A DNA stretch of 64,000 nt from Straminergon stramineum (Eukaryota > Streptophyta > Bryopsida > Hypnales > Calliergonaceae), in NCBI GenBank assembly GCA_963920665.1, contig OY987273.1:1490501-1554500 (forward strand). Direction: 5' to 3'. A model generated the notes under the pieces. It had not been told where the DNA came from. It made no database searches and saw only the letters and a list, made by a program, of their open reading frames with translations. Below are positions 51,145 to 63,724 of the stretch, in pieces. Positions within the stretch are counted from its first letter, which is position 1. Every line of letters begins with the position of its first letter. Position numbers and translations under genes: made by a program.

Positions 51145-54040
51145 ACCCTACACAAGAGTGCCTCTTCTAGGGGTAGGTGGAGCTATCTTTAAAGGGCGAA
51201 TCAGATTTGGCTTACCTTCTACAGGTAGTTCCAACTACCCTTTAAAGCTGTACCCTATAGTAGTTTGTTTAAGGCTTCAAGCAAGTACACTCTAGTTGCC
51301 CTACTTGTGTAGGATGCACATTGGTTGCATAACAATCATGAAGCACCAACATTGACCACGAACTATCAACACATTGACTATTCTTTTACAAAAATAAATC
51401 ATTTGTAATATCCATCACTAGAAGTATGGGCCATCATTATGGCCTTCCTGATACTCGCAATTAAAAAAGATAGGAACCCACTATAGGATACCACTTTTAC
51501 GAGGAGCTGGAATTTAACTTGGAGAACTAGTTGGATTCAAGTAACCCTTCAAGGGTTTCTCTAGCTCACCACCAAAAGTAATACCCTCAAATAGTTGAGA
51601 AGGTGGATGGGTGCCACCTATAATGGATGCAAGCCAAGTAGGCAACAACCGAGTATGGTACCATAAACACATTGACATTCATATTTCCTTCACCAATAGT
51701 GTGGCGTTATCACGTCCACAATAACAAACATTTGTAATTCAAAAAAAAGGAATACCATTTCAAAATAGTACTTTGGGAAATAGCTACAACTATCCTTGGG
51801 AGGCTAGTCGAATCCAATTGACCTTCTAGGGGTCACAACTGCTACCCCTGAAAATAGTATCTTACGGTGGTTTGTTTGTTTATTGCAATTTCTGATTGTC
51901 ATTTTTGGAATCACGGGGCTAGTAATATACCGTTGGAAAGGTATTCTCAAGACCTTTCCAATGGTATATTACACGCCCCATGATTCCAAAAATTGCACTC
52001 AGAAACTACGAAAACAGCAAGAACCACTCCAAAGTACCATTTTGGGGGTACCAGCAGTGACCCCTGGGAGGCCTGTCGGATCTGACGGACCTTTTACAGG
52101 TCACAGCCGCTACCCCTGAAAACGGTACCTAGGGTGGTTTGTTCATCTTTTGCCGTTTCTGATTGCGATTTTTGGAATCACGAGGCGGGTAATATACCGT
52201 TGGAAGGGTATTCTCAAGACGTTTCCAATGGTATATTACACACCCCGTGATTCCAAAAATCGCAGTCAAAAACTGCGAAAACAACACGAACCACTCTAAG
52301 GTACTGCTTTTGGGAGTAGTTGTAGTGACCTTTAGTAGACTAGTCAAATTTGACTAACCAATGATACATTATACATCCCATGAATCCAAAAACTATATGA
52401 AACAACAAGAACCATTCTAGGGTACCATTTTGGGGGGTAGTAGCTATATCCCTTGGGAGGCCTGTCAGATCCGACGGACCTTTTAGGGGTCACAGTCACT
52501 ACCCCTGAAAATGGTACTTTAGGGTGGTTTGTTCCTTTTATGCAATTTTGAGAATGGTCAAGAGTGTAATATATCGTTGGATAGGTTTGGTCAAGTCCTT
52601 TCCAATGATATGTTACATGCCTTGTGATTCCAAAAATAGCAGTCAAATTGTGGAAACAACATGAACCACTCTAGGGTACCATTTTGGGGGTAGCAACTAT
52701 GACCCCTAGGAGGCTTGTCTGATCCAATTGAACTTTGGGGAGTGGTCGGAGCCACCCCTCAAAATGGTACCCTAGGGTGGTTTGTTCATTTTTTTGTAGG
52801 TGTGAATGCAATTTTGGGAATGGTTGGGACTGTAATATAATGTTGGAAAGGTCTTTTGAAGACTTTTCAAATGATATATTACACTCCCCATGATTTCAAA
52901 ATTATAGTTGTAAATTGAAGAATTCATTGATTGTAATCCTAATAGGCCTATACAAATGGATTTTGAGTGTTGTTTTTTGTAATATGTTTTTTTATAGTGG
53001 AATGCACTTCACCGCAATGGATACACTTTGGATGTGGTTTGGGTGGGCATGAACGTGCCATCAATACAAAGCACACATAGTGATTACATTAATATTCCTT
53101 TTAAGAAAACAATTCATCTTGGAATTCCTTTACCAAAATTGTACCATTATTATTTTTACAATTCTAGCTACTACTAGATTTGCAATTCTTAAAAAATCCT
53201 AAGTATTATGTGTGAATAACTCTTTTAGAGGTAGGTAGAGCTATTCTTGGAGGGTCTGTCAGATCTAACTCACCTTCAAAAGCTAGTTCTAGTTACCCCT
53301 AAATGGAGTACCCATGAGTGGTTCTTGAGAATAGATGCATGGCACTCGTGCGAGAGTTGTTCCATTGGATGCATTTTGGGTTTATGGTGTTGTGTTGTTC
53401 ATCTAGTATTGCATGTTGTATAAGACAAGTGTCAAATAAATAGGGCCTTACTAGACATGATTGTCTAATAAGACAACTAAGACAATTTCCTAATCTTATT
53501 TTTATTATGACCTAAAAGTTAGAATGAAATAAGTATTTATTAAATTGAGACACTTCAATAAAATGAAACTTTAACATATCAAGATCGGAAATAGAGATTA
53601 TTTTATTTGAAAGTCAATCTTAAAGTTGGCTTTATTAGACATAGAAAGGGATCTACCAAATATATTGGATGTTATGTTCGTCATACTCTTGAATTGTTTA
53701 ACCTTGAACCCATGACCAACACTGAATTGATGTCACTTGAGATGGATGTGCATCAAATGTACAATAGATACTCACCACATGCATCTAATGAAGCACCGTG
53801 AATACCTTAACATAGACTTTCTAAATTTCAATGATATCGTGCTCCATTCAACAAATGCATGGTGTCACTGTGGCAAAATTGACATTTGCAAATGGGAGTA
53901 CCATTCTCGGGTATGATTTTCAGGGGTGACTGCAATAGTGCAACTTCCTTGAGAGTATCAATCAGATCTGATGGATATTCTATATATGGCCTACATGTAA
54001 CTGCAACTGTCCAAAAAGTGGTATTAGAGAGTGGTTCTTG
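51145..54040. repeat. Array of long palindromes in element E
   Basis: Two kinds of inverted repeat alternate. Type 1 is about 97 bp, for example 52421-52517, with arms GGTACCATTTTGGGGGGTAG and CTACCCCTGAAAATGGTAC meeting near GATCCGACGG. Copies lie near 51770, 52029, 52421 and 52672, with diverged ones near 51150, 51490, 53220 and 53890. Type 2 is about 125 bp, for example 52153-52277, with arms GATTGCGATTTTTGGAATCA and TGATTCCAAAAATCGCAGTC and near-identical TGGTATATTAC parts. Copies lie near 51885, 52153, 52540 and 52790. RNA from either strand would fold into long hairpins. Confidence 0.85.
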
Positions 54041-54540
54041 TGGACATTTTACAAACATTATGGTTTTGGGTTTCAAACAGAGTGCTAACAAACACATACA
54101 TTGAAATTCACAAGTGTGTCATCTAACATTTTTGTCAATGCAAAGTCAATGTTTCTAACACAAAAATTGCATGTAAATCCTATAATATATTTTACGCTTC
54201 ACTTTCCCATCCTACTTCAATACTAGTGATGAATATATCATAATTATTCTTGGTGCACTATAATTTTACTTCAAATGTACTTGACTCAGCCGCCATTGTG
54301 GTCTCAAATTTCTTTTACAATAAGTTCATAAATGAGGATGTGAATGATAGCATGAGATTTGTTTCTACAGTGAAGAGTAATATTGAACCACTACTTTCTA
54401 TTGTGCAATCTTTCCCCATAATTGTTAGTCAACAAAACAAATATGTTATAGTACTTAACAAAGTTCAATTCTCCAACACACTACTTCAAATGTTGATTGT
54501 TTCTATTTTTCCTATTCCCTACCTACGTGCTTTTTCATTG

Positions 54541-57500
54541 GCTTGCATCCAAGTAGATGGTCATAATGTTCCTCTTGTCTTTCTAGTAGATAATAGAGGA
54601 CATTTTAGAATAATGAGCCACCAACTCCACTTCTCCCTTAGATTTGTGGAATTTTCTATTTGTGTTGAAGAAAAGAGGAAGTTGGAGTAAGGTGAACTAC
54701 AACAATTTGTTTCTGTTGTGAAGTGAGTGGAAGAGAAAGGGCATTTTTGATACCTTGCTTTGGAGAACTACAAAGTTTATAGACTTCCTCTATCTATGTT
54801 GACTTTGTCATCTAAGATACTAAGTCACCAATGAAATAATTCAACAATTGATGTGTGATACATTACTCATGCAATCTCAACTAGTCCTCCTCATGAAGTA
54901 CTTCATGTACTTCTTAATAATATCATTCTACATGCAACGAAGGTTAACAAATTAGATTCTATCATAAAGCTCTTGAGCAAATTAGAAGGAAAGTCCCTTT
55001 ACTTGATGCTTTAGAAGCAATCAAGACATATTGAGATTATATTGAATAAGCTTGCAATTGTGAACTCTACTTTCAACACCTCATCCAATAGTCATGCATA
55101 GTCTTTAGTGTCCCATCCTCTATTGCATCCACATCCAATCAACCAAATAAGCATAATGGAGTGTTTGAAAAGACTAGCCAATGTGCACCACTCTCGGAAC
55201 AAATTGTCCACTATGGATCTAAATATCGTGAAACACCATGGTATATAGTTCATTCCACCAATATTTAACGAGGATGTCATCTTTGAATTGCCTCCATGTC
55301 ACTCATCTTCTTCATCTTCTGCGGCTCATAATTTTAAAGGAATGGACAAGTGGTACAATGGACATCCGTGGTGCAAGTTGATGACAAAGAATATTTAGAA
55401 CTCCAACATCCTAAAGTTCCATAAGTCATACAACATTGGTCATCTTGCTTGTAAATATCTAAAATATGATTACTTGAAAATGGCTTCTAAATGCAACAAA
55501 ACAGAGTGGACTAGTTATACAACCTTCCCTTTTGTAATAGGGAATAGTCCTCCCAAAGATTGGATTCTAGTTTGCAATCTCTATAAAATAACATTAATGT
55601 ATCTCAATATATATAATGGCTAGGATGTACTACTTCTATAGTGATAATTCGAAAATGAGTAGGGTCACTATTCACTTTGGAGATCACATTCACCATGTTG
55701 CAAAGGGCATGTATAAAAATTCCATGAAGAAATTTTATGAATTCATTGTGGAGCTAGTGGCTAGAATACTAATGGCCTCCAACTCCACAATTGTTCCCTA
55801 TGCTAGCAAAGAATTCCTAACAATCTATCTATTTCACAACGAAGAGAGAGATGAGATATTGAAGGCAGATGAACTAGGAGAGGTCATGGATTGCTTCTAG
55901 TATTAGAGCAATCCCAACATGCAGAATGTCATATCTTCATATCACTCAAATAATCGAGGAGGTGTCATTGTCAACATCATGACTATGAAGAAAAAGTCAT
56001 AGTTTAAATTCATACACAATAGTGTCTTCTATGGCCAAGGCAAAGAAAAAGGTATATATTTTCAAGATGTTCATTAAAAGACCTAGAAGTGGAGTAGACC
56101 TCGTGAGGTGCATGCAACCCAATGGAAATCTACAAAATGCGTGGATGATGTTTGACCACGTGAAGTGTATGAAGGAGTGAACTACAATAACTTGCCACAT
56201 GTACAATGTTGAGTATAAGAAGGTAATGACCATTCCAATATGCGATATGCAATCCAAAGATACCAAGATCTAGGTTCAGTTTTAGAGGTGCTTAAACATT
56301 ATAATGTCATGACTTGTAGTTGATCACCCAAACTTCTAGTGTTTATGGCAAATAGTGCTATGGCCATTTGGAATACAATCCATAATGTTTATGGCAGTGC
56401 GTCTGCAAATGAAAAAAATGTGAAAGGACTTATTTGTTGCATTGGACTACTTCTCTTCAAAAGCATATACAAAAACATATCAAGAAATCATTCCAAGAAC
56501 AACACATTAGATAAAGCAAACAATACAAAGATTCAAGGAACATAGAGGAGACAAAGACACATTACCTAATGATTTGGTCATGGTCGTTGTTGTCAAGGGC
56601 TACCAATGAAGAAGCACTCCATCATAAAGACCAATGGTTGACATTTTGGAGACCAACAATGGAGAGACTTCATGCAAATGATAAGTGACTATGTAATTTG
56701 AATTTATTTAATTGTTTCTCTTTTTGATAAGTGTGTTGTGTAAAAGAATATTGTGTATTTTTTTGTTGCATGTACGCATGCTCACTCTCTAAAAAAGGAT
56801 TTTTGAATAGAAATGACTCCATAATTTTTTTTTTTAATTTGTGGAAGGTTGGGGAAGGTATAAAAAACAAGGGCATTGTGAGCCACCCTAAACACATCAG
56901 TTAGATCCAATTGTTGTTTCTATATTGCCTTGAGGTACCTCATTTTGTATTCCTTGAAACACAAATATATATATTTTGTGTATGAGTGAAGAAAGTCAGT
57001 TCATGCCCTTACAAACAAGGTGGCTAATCTTTGGAGTGCACATTTCAACAGTAATAATAAACCCTTATATTTTATTGTTTCTAAATTTATTTATTTTGTA
57101 CAATACACCTATATGCAATCATTGCAAATTCTAAATACTATTATCATTTAGGTATGAAAGGGAGTGTGCAAACTTATATATGTTTATGGATGAAATCCAA
57201 GAATTTGAGTTTTGGAAGAGATGGCAGGAAATATCTTTAGTACAATTTGTTGGAAACAATTCATAACAAGTGGCTTGACTAGCTTCAAATGTTCAAAAAC
57301 TAAGGGAAAAATTTGTTTGATGCCGCTTGCAATAACATTATCCATTTTTGGATGCAAATGAGAAACTACAGAGCGTAATCTAGAGGCTATACATCAAGAT
57401 CTAGTCCATTCAAAGGGGAGTTGAAATTGAGAGTTGTCAGATGAAGTAAAGATCCTAAGAAATTGGCTAAAGCGCTTAATACATTGCTTGAAGTTGAGGG

Positions 57501-57650
57501 CATTGGAACTAAAGTACCACATTTGGAAGGAGAAAAAAAATTAGAAGCACAAAGAGGAAGTTGGACACAATGATCAGACAAAGTTAATTTTTCTCAAACT
57601 TGTGTTCAAACAAGGTCCACTACAACTTCTACAAAGCCTATGGATGGCAA
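54541..57650 (+). pseudogene. MULE transposase relic, element E
   Basis: This is homologous to the transposases of A and B, on the plus strand. The N-terminal block has VDGHNVPLVFLVD (54558 on). The zinc-binding region is damaged but shows GHLACKYLKYDYLKMASKC and PPKDWILVCNLY (55430-55590). Then come VTIHFGDHIHHVAKGMY (55616-55900), the DDE core with WMMFDHVKCM (first Asp near 56150), and FMANSAMAIWNT (56340 on), where the second catalytic Asp is replaced by Asn. The C/DHW motif reads TYLLHW, with Cys replaced by Tyr. The 3' part has HNKW, the basic stretch SRSSPFKGELKLR and SDKVNFS (57250-57600). The SWIM finger present in A and B is absent. Multiple stops and frame changes; certainly inactive. 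An open frame reaching upstream to 54250 may include 5' sequence. Confidence 0.83.
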
Positions 57651-57955
57651 AGGAAAACAACCTTAGTTAAATTCTTCTTGACATGTTATGATTGCATTTG
57701 AAAGCAATGACAACACATCAAATCTTAGCTCATTGTGAAGATGAGTGAGAAGTCATTGTTTTACATGATCAATTTAGCTAGTCAAAACAACACAACAAAG
57801 TTTTGCCAAAATGACATCTATCTAGTGTACTTGCAATATCTTACATAATTTTTGTGTAGTTGATGAATTGAGTGCTCAAACTTCACACCAAAGTTTGAAG
57901 GTATTGGTCCACAATTTATAACAATTTGAAGACAAAGAAAAAGAAATTAGCACAA

Positions 57956-57989
57956 ATCCACGGTTATAGGGGACACGGTTATAGGTCAC
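57956..57989. promoter_or_regulatory. Subterminal motif pair, element E right end
   Basis: ATCCACGGTTATAGGGGACA is followed by CACGGTTATAGGTCAC, two reverse-complement copies of the GACCTATRAYCGTGG consensus. Confidence 0.7.
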
Positions 57990-58083
57990 AAAATTTACTA
58001 TAAATAATAAATTTTCCTCAAATTTTGGATTTTTTTTAAAACAAAATTTCTTTTTGAAAAAAATTAAGAAAATATTGTTTGGG

Positions 58084-58157
58084 GGGCTCTAGGCTCACAA
58101 GATCCATACTCGCAACTTACAAGCTCACTACTCCAAGCTCACATGCTAGCATCGTTG
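58084..58157. repeat. Element E right terminal inverted repeat
   Basis: Read inward it begins CAACGATGCTAGCATGTGAG, then CTTGGAG and GTGAGCTTGTAAGTTG. This is nearly the left end of element A, confirming that E lies in the opposite orientation. Confidence 0.85.
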
Positions 58158-58166
58158 GCTCGATAC
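58158..58166. repeat. 9-bp target-site duplication of element E, right copy
   Basis: GCTCGATAC, identical to 47490-47498. Confidence 0.88.
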
Positions 58167-58374
58167 AATCTAATCTGCAATAAAATATTTTATATATGAA
58201 TATGAAACAATTTAATTAGGAGTTTCTTTTCTGCAAAATTCTGTCAAAAAAGGATCATATCTCCTGCATATCATTTCGATTCCAAACAAATTGTTGCAAT
58301 GAAGCTTTAGGATTATTCAAATTTGAATATAGATTACTCAAATCCACGATATTCACTGCAATCTGAAATATCAA

Positions 58375-58700
58375 TAGTGCACTTCAGCTCGAATAGAGCT
58401 GAACTACAAAGTCAATGTCAAACTAGGAATATTGCATTACCAATAATATTGTTCAACTCAAATAGAGCTAAACTGCAGAATCAGTGTTAGAATCAATAGT
58501 ATTTCATAGCCAAGAAGGTAGTTCAAATCAATTCGATCTGAAATGCACCATGGGTCTCTACTCTATGTATTTGAATTACGAGCGTTATATCAATTATACG
58601 ATTACATGTACATTTTCATTTCAGCTCGAATCGATCTGAGTAGAATGAAATGGATGCCATTGATGTACATGACCATCCAAATAGAGTTGGGCTACACTAA
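58375..58700. repeat. Cluster of short palindromes, TTCAGCTCGAATAGAGCTGAA type
   Basis: Copies lie near 58383 (TTCAGCTCGAATAGAGCTGA), 58451 (TTCAACTCAAATAGAGCTAA), 58522 (TTCAAATCAATTCGATCTGA) and 58620 (TTCAGCTCGAATCGATCTGA). Once element E is removed they fall about 500 bases upstream of the DUF7869 gene start. They are different in sequence from, but of similar design to, the palindromes before the ParB-like gene. Confidence 0.65.
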
Positions 58701-61340
58701 TCCGTATTTTCTAAGTACATTGAAGAGTACTAACTGTTCAAGAAGGATGTCTATTAATAGATATCCAAAATTTCTTGCAACAAAAACGGATAGACATTTA
58801 GATTGCTAGTATGAACTTATCAAATAACGAAACGAAATGGAAAATGCATTGCAATGTGCAAAATACAATGCACAAGAATATCATCTACAAAGAACATAAC
58901 AACGCACCTACTAACTATGATTATCTAGAAAAGAAAGCGTAGTTATCGACAAGTCTTGAAACCAATTCAATGAAGAACATTGGACGTTTGCAAACAAAGT
59001 AGAATGACTCATATGAAACGCAGTGTGATGCAGCCCCTAGCAATAGAATGCAACAGAGAACAGCTAAACAATCCATGAGTCTACAAAGTCTTCACAAAAC
59101 TTGAGCAACAAAAGTTGAATACAGAGAATGATAGAGAGGTGCATGCGAAAGCCAAAATAGATAGAGAAGGATGGAAAGAGAAATCTGGAAGTAGGCATGT
59201 TGAGGTACACCCAGCTCCTTTGCGGGAACAAATGGCGCCAAGTCATTTCACGGTTTTCAATGCAATGCTTTCTATTAAAAGTATCCCTAGAATTTGGATG
59301 TACTTTGCGCCTGTACACCATAAATACGACATGGAATATGGGATTAGGGAATGACACAACAAAAATTGTGGAGCTATGAACTATGGATATATTCCTTTCA
59401 TAATGGTTTTACAGTTCATGCTTAGATTTATTTAGAATGAAGTCCACCTGTACTGTAAAGATTTCCTCATCTTAAAGGAGTGGAAATTCTCTTTCTATTT
59501 TGAAGTAAATAGAAAGTCCACATTTAAAACTTTCCCACCAACCACCCAAAAAAACAAATGTTTGTGGAAGAAAAGTTTCTCCTAGCAGAAATTGGGTTTT
59601 TTTGAGCTTCAGGGTTAGGATTTTGAGGGTTTAGGGTTTAGGGATTGAGAAGCATGAAATAATCTTTGCACATCAAAAAGTTTAGGGTGATTTCAAAATT
59701 GGAAAAGTAGTTGGCTCCATGCAATTTTTATCACAATTTCCAATGGGCATGCCAAAGAACATTCTTGTTCTTTAATTGGAAGTGCCGAATTTGTCGTCAA
59801 ACACAAAATCAGTATGCAATTTAGCTAAGCCTAATAGAAAGAATATTTGGTTTGAAGGGGACTAATGTGGCACAAAAAATGAGAAATTGAATGATGGCGT
59901 GTATGCAAAATTTTGCCATATCACTCAATGCATGGTAGCACATATGAAACGCATTGTCCCATGATTGTGAATGTTACCTGCAAGTGACAATGACAATGAC
60001 CATAACATACATTTTGAAGGATGTGGCTTATTGTTTCCACTTTTTTGGTCTTTTATTTTCATGAAATCAATCCAACGTTTTCAATGGTTACACACCTGTC
60101 AAATAGACAAAGTTAGTTGTACTTGTACTTTCCAAGGCTTCAGATACTTTTTAGAATGTTTAATTAACTAGTTTTAATCAATATAGAATTTCAGTCTTAG
60201 GGTCATATTACCAGATATAAATTAAATAAAACAAATTCCACATTTCCATAAATCTTTCTTGTTCATAAAATTTAATTCATTCATTTCCATATGGATTAAT
60301 AAGAATTTGATAGCATATATAAATTGGATTATTCAAGTTATTGCAAATCATGAATTCTATGTCTTCTTGACATTGTTCATTTTTTGGAATATTTCCACAA
60401 GTTCCATGTTTCCACTATTGTTGAAATGGAAAGATATGTAGATTTTCTTTGATTATTTACTTTCATACATTTGGTTATGATTAGTTGGTTTATCATAAAT
60501 TGATTTCTTTAAACTATAGAAAATAGTTACTCTTCTAGTCAATGACAATGTTAAATATAAAAAAAGATGACACATTCTCATGCATTATAATTATTTAAAA
60601 TATTTGGAATTTAATGCTTCCTTTTTGCAATAGCATTCGGTAATGTTCCACTTTAATGCCTTTCCAACTTTGGATCCTCCCAAGTGCAAAATAAGTTTAA
60701 TTTAATTTATTTTTTGACATTGTTATTTAATAATGAAATAATGCAATGAAGTATTTGTTGTAGGGTTCAAAACCCATGTTTTAGGATTCAAAAATTTTGT
60801 AACTACATGTATGACCATAGAATCTAACAACTTATAAGTGTTTTGAAGAACTAGGATTCATGACAAATTGAAGTTGTATTATATTTTGAAAAAAATGTAC
60901 ATGTCATTTCCAAGGTAAATTGATGAAAAAAATTCATTCTTTCTTATACAATTTAATTGTACAACCTACTTCGTGAAAGACCAAGAATGTGTAGCACATT
61001 CTAAAGAACATCGTAAGGACCCAACCAAATTTTAGTACTGCACATATTGGAGGATGCTAAGTAAATGCGTTGGATGTCAATCCAATTTTTTTACTAATGA
61101 AGCACTCCAAAAATATTTTATACAATAATAAAAGGAAGAGAATTCTATATACCTAGACTAAATCTAAAAGAAATTAATTAATGATATTGATTATCTGATG
61201 ATTCTAACCCCCCTATGAATCTTTATTTCTAGTGGGTAGAAGAGTTGGAAAAAAAAGGAAAAACATCACAAGAAATGGATGGAAGTGGAAGAAAATGTAG
61301 ACAAAAGCACAAAAACTTAAGAGACCAAGAAATTGAATCC
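58701..61340. other. AT-rich stretch with no recognisable gene
   Basis: The first part (to about 59400) may be the outer, 5' side of the element carrying the DUF7869 gene, but no terminal repeat could be found. The rest is AT-rich with no conserved motif. Confidence 0.45.
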
Positions 61341-61344
61341 ACTA

Positions 61345-61485
61345 AATTTACCCTCCACTATGGTACTAAAATCATTGCATGTTGGCACACTCCACCATGG
61401 TGCCATAAACACCCTCCACTATGGTGCCACCATAATTATTGTAGGGTACCATAATTACCATCTCCCACGGGGTCATAATCATTTT
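61345..61485. repeat. Short direct repeats, CTCCACTATGGTGCC type
   Basis: Four or five variants of CTCCACTATGGTGCCATAA occur in about 140 bases (CTCCACTATGGTACTAAAAT, CTCCACCATGGTGCCATAAA, CTCCACTATGGTGCCACCAT, and further degenerate copies). Each contains a CCATGG-like dyad. No gene is associated. Confidence 0.55.
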
Positions 61486-63165
61486 AGGATGGCGTGCTTT
61501 AAATACTAGAGTTCACCCATTATGAATACCACTTGTAAGTGATAATAAGCGTTATGCACAATGTAAAGGATAGGGCTTGAAGTTAGCTCATTGCAATTTC
61601 TTCTTGCATTAATGACTAATAGTTGCCCTAAACAAATGATTATTCAATTTAAACCTTTTGAAAACAACTGAATAATGTTGTATAATTTGCAACATCCCCA
61701 TACCATAAGTTCTATGTCTCCATGATTTCTTAATTACATTTACAATATGTACATTTGCATCGATGATTGTTGGTTCATGCATTTAGATTCTAATTCAATG
61801 TCTTTCATAAATTAGATACTTCAACTACAACAAAAGGGTCATTATATTTTTGTATTGATGTTATTAATTATGGAACACCTTAGTGTAAGTTCCATATTTC
61901 CCACAAATTGTAAATATCAAAAATAATTTAAAGCTCCTTTGAAGCCCTATATTTTGTACAACCTATTTTTATACATTTCAATCTATATGGTACAACTTCT
62001 TTATATTGAGTCATTCTAAGAATAAGAATTCATTGTTGTTATTCTTCCCTTACATTGCAAAATATTTGTTCAAGGTACGTAGTTCATATTGTAGGGTTTA
62101 ATCTTAAATACTTAAAATATTTGCAAATCATTGGTACATTTATCCCCTTACGTTTTTTTAACCCTATTTTCATAAGTCATGAATTTGGAATAAAAAAGGA
62201 ATAAATGATGGAAAAAATAAAGAAGAATTCTTCGTATTTCAAGTATAGCACTTGAGTCCCCTTTCAAAGAGAATCCAAAAAAATCATGAAGGGTTAATTA
62301 AAGAAAACTCTTTGTAGTTATCAAGAGACTCTTCATTTTGTACTTCATGAATAATTCAATGAAAAAAATGTGGGCAATCAAGTATTCTATGAAAATGAGA
62401 AGGTCGTTTGGAATTATGCATTCGTGAAGATGACAAAAAACAAAATATCATAAAAAGGTTTGAACCCCAAAAAATTAATCAAGAAAAAAACAATAATGCA
62501 AGTTATAGTAAAAAAGCACTAGATGTACATATTGATGTATTGTTGCTACTACCCAACAATGTGCAATGCACCATTCATTATAATCCATGAACGGAATGCA
62601 TGGCTACTTACATCCATGCTATTTCTCTTGTAGTATCTCGTTTAAAAATACACAATAATTTTGAGGTATTAGTCACCTTCTAAAAGAACTCAAGATAAAA
62701 ATATAATAGAGTAGTAAGAAGAAGACTATGGGATGTAAAAAACACACTTTGAATTGTTCCCCTATAGAAGTACTATACCTAAACCCTAAACAAATTTTAC
62801 TATTTGTTCATGTTTATATATTTCCAACCCTTACCTTGTATTCAAAAAAGAAAAAGAATCCAATTAGACAAGGCAATTCGATGAACATCTAAACCTGAGG
62901 CCTTCTAATACTACAATCCCTTCAAAAGTTCATGGATGGAACAATTCATTTCCAATTGTGTGCTTTGATGTGCATGTGTTCATCTATTGTTCAGAATGTG
63001 AACAATTACTTCTCTTAGGGTTAAATTATGATATCATGATTTATTAATTAAAAGATTCATGCAACAAATTTCAGAAGAAAATAAAAGTAAAACACAATTG
63101 AAGGCCCAAAGTTCCCAACATCTCACCATGACAAACACACCAAACCAAAGTAAAATAACCTTCAA
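61486..63165. other. AT-rich stretch with no recognisable gene
   Basis: Nothing coding or structured could be supported. The open frame 62408-62590 is probably chance. Confidence 0.45.
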
Positions 63166-63620
63166 CCTTAAGCTTGGCCCCTTGCAGTTCTATTTATTTT
63201 TGTGCAAGCAAAGATCCACACTTCTATGCCTATTTTTTTTTCCTTGGGTGTGTTATGCAATTGCCACTTTTGGTTCTATTTACTTGTGTGGAAGATTAGT
63301 GAAGACCCACATTTTAGACTCCAATTTTGTCCCCTTTGTTGAAAGTATTAGTTTTCCCCTTTCGATTCTATTTATTTGGAGGGAAGCGAAGATCTCCATT
63401 TTCTTCTTCATTTTCTTCCTTGGTAGTGTAAAGCACTTGCCTCCTTTCAATTTTATTTATTTGTGTGGAAGTTAGGACTCACATTTTTTTTCACAATGTA
63501 ATTTTTTTCCTTGTTTGTGCGTAACATTATCCTAGTCCCACTCAATGCATTACAAAGGCTCACACTTTTTTCCCCATTTTTGTCTTCTTCTTTGTGTGTA
63601 ACACTTTCCTACTCTTGCTC
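63166..63620. repeat. Degenerate tandem repeat of about 85-100 bp
   Basis: Units share TTCTATTTATTTxTGTGxAAG, then GACCCACATTTT and TTCCTTGGGTGTG. They start near 63187, 63272, 63366 and 63450, with a weaker continuation to about 63620. The open frame 63059-63475 runs across these units and is a by-product of the repeat. Confidence 0.6.
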
Positions 63621-63724
63621 AATGCATTAGAGCATTGCCACCTATTCTCGCCAAAGCTGGTTGGTCCGATGAGAAAAAAGTAGTCCATCGGGGATCCACA
63701 TTTTAAATATAAAATTCTTATCAG

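Larger units (their letters stand above)
47499..58157. mobile_element. Element E: Mutator-like transposon in reverse orientation
   Basis: This 10.7-kb element is bounded by an exact 9-bp duplication and by terminal repeats closely matching element A's in reversed order. Its companion gene runs on the minus strand (47743-50590), its transposase on the plus strand (54541-57650), and a palindrome array fills the space between (51145-54040). Compared with B it has lost the ParB-like exon, motifs X and I of the methyltransferase-like part, and the SWIM finger. It is a deletion derivative. Confidence 0.87.

Noticed and set aside
56104..56280. The Asp in CDMQS as the first catalytic residue of the DDE core
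   Set aside because: By spacing against known MULE transposases (first Asp, then two beta strands, then the Glu/Asp-rich turn before W..L), FDHV fits better; it is also kept in all three copies.
63059..63475. Open frame of 138 residues with hydrophobic segments
   Set aside because: It runs through a degenerate tandem repeat; the repeated FYLFLC/FIYLCG-like segments reflect the repeat units.
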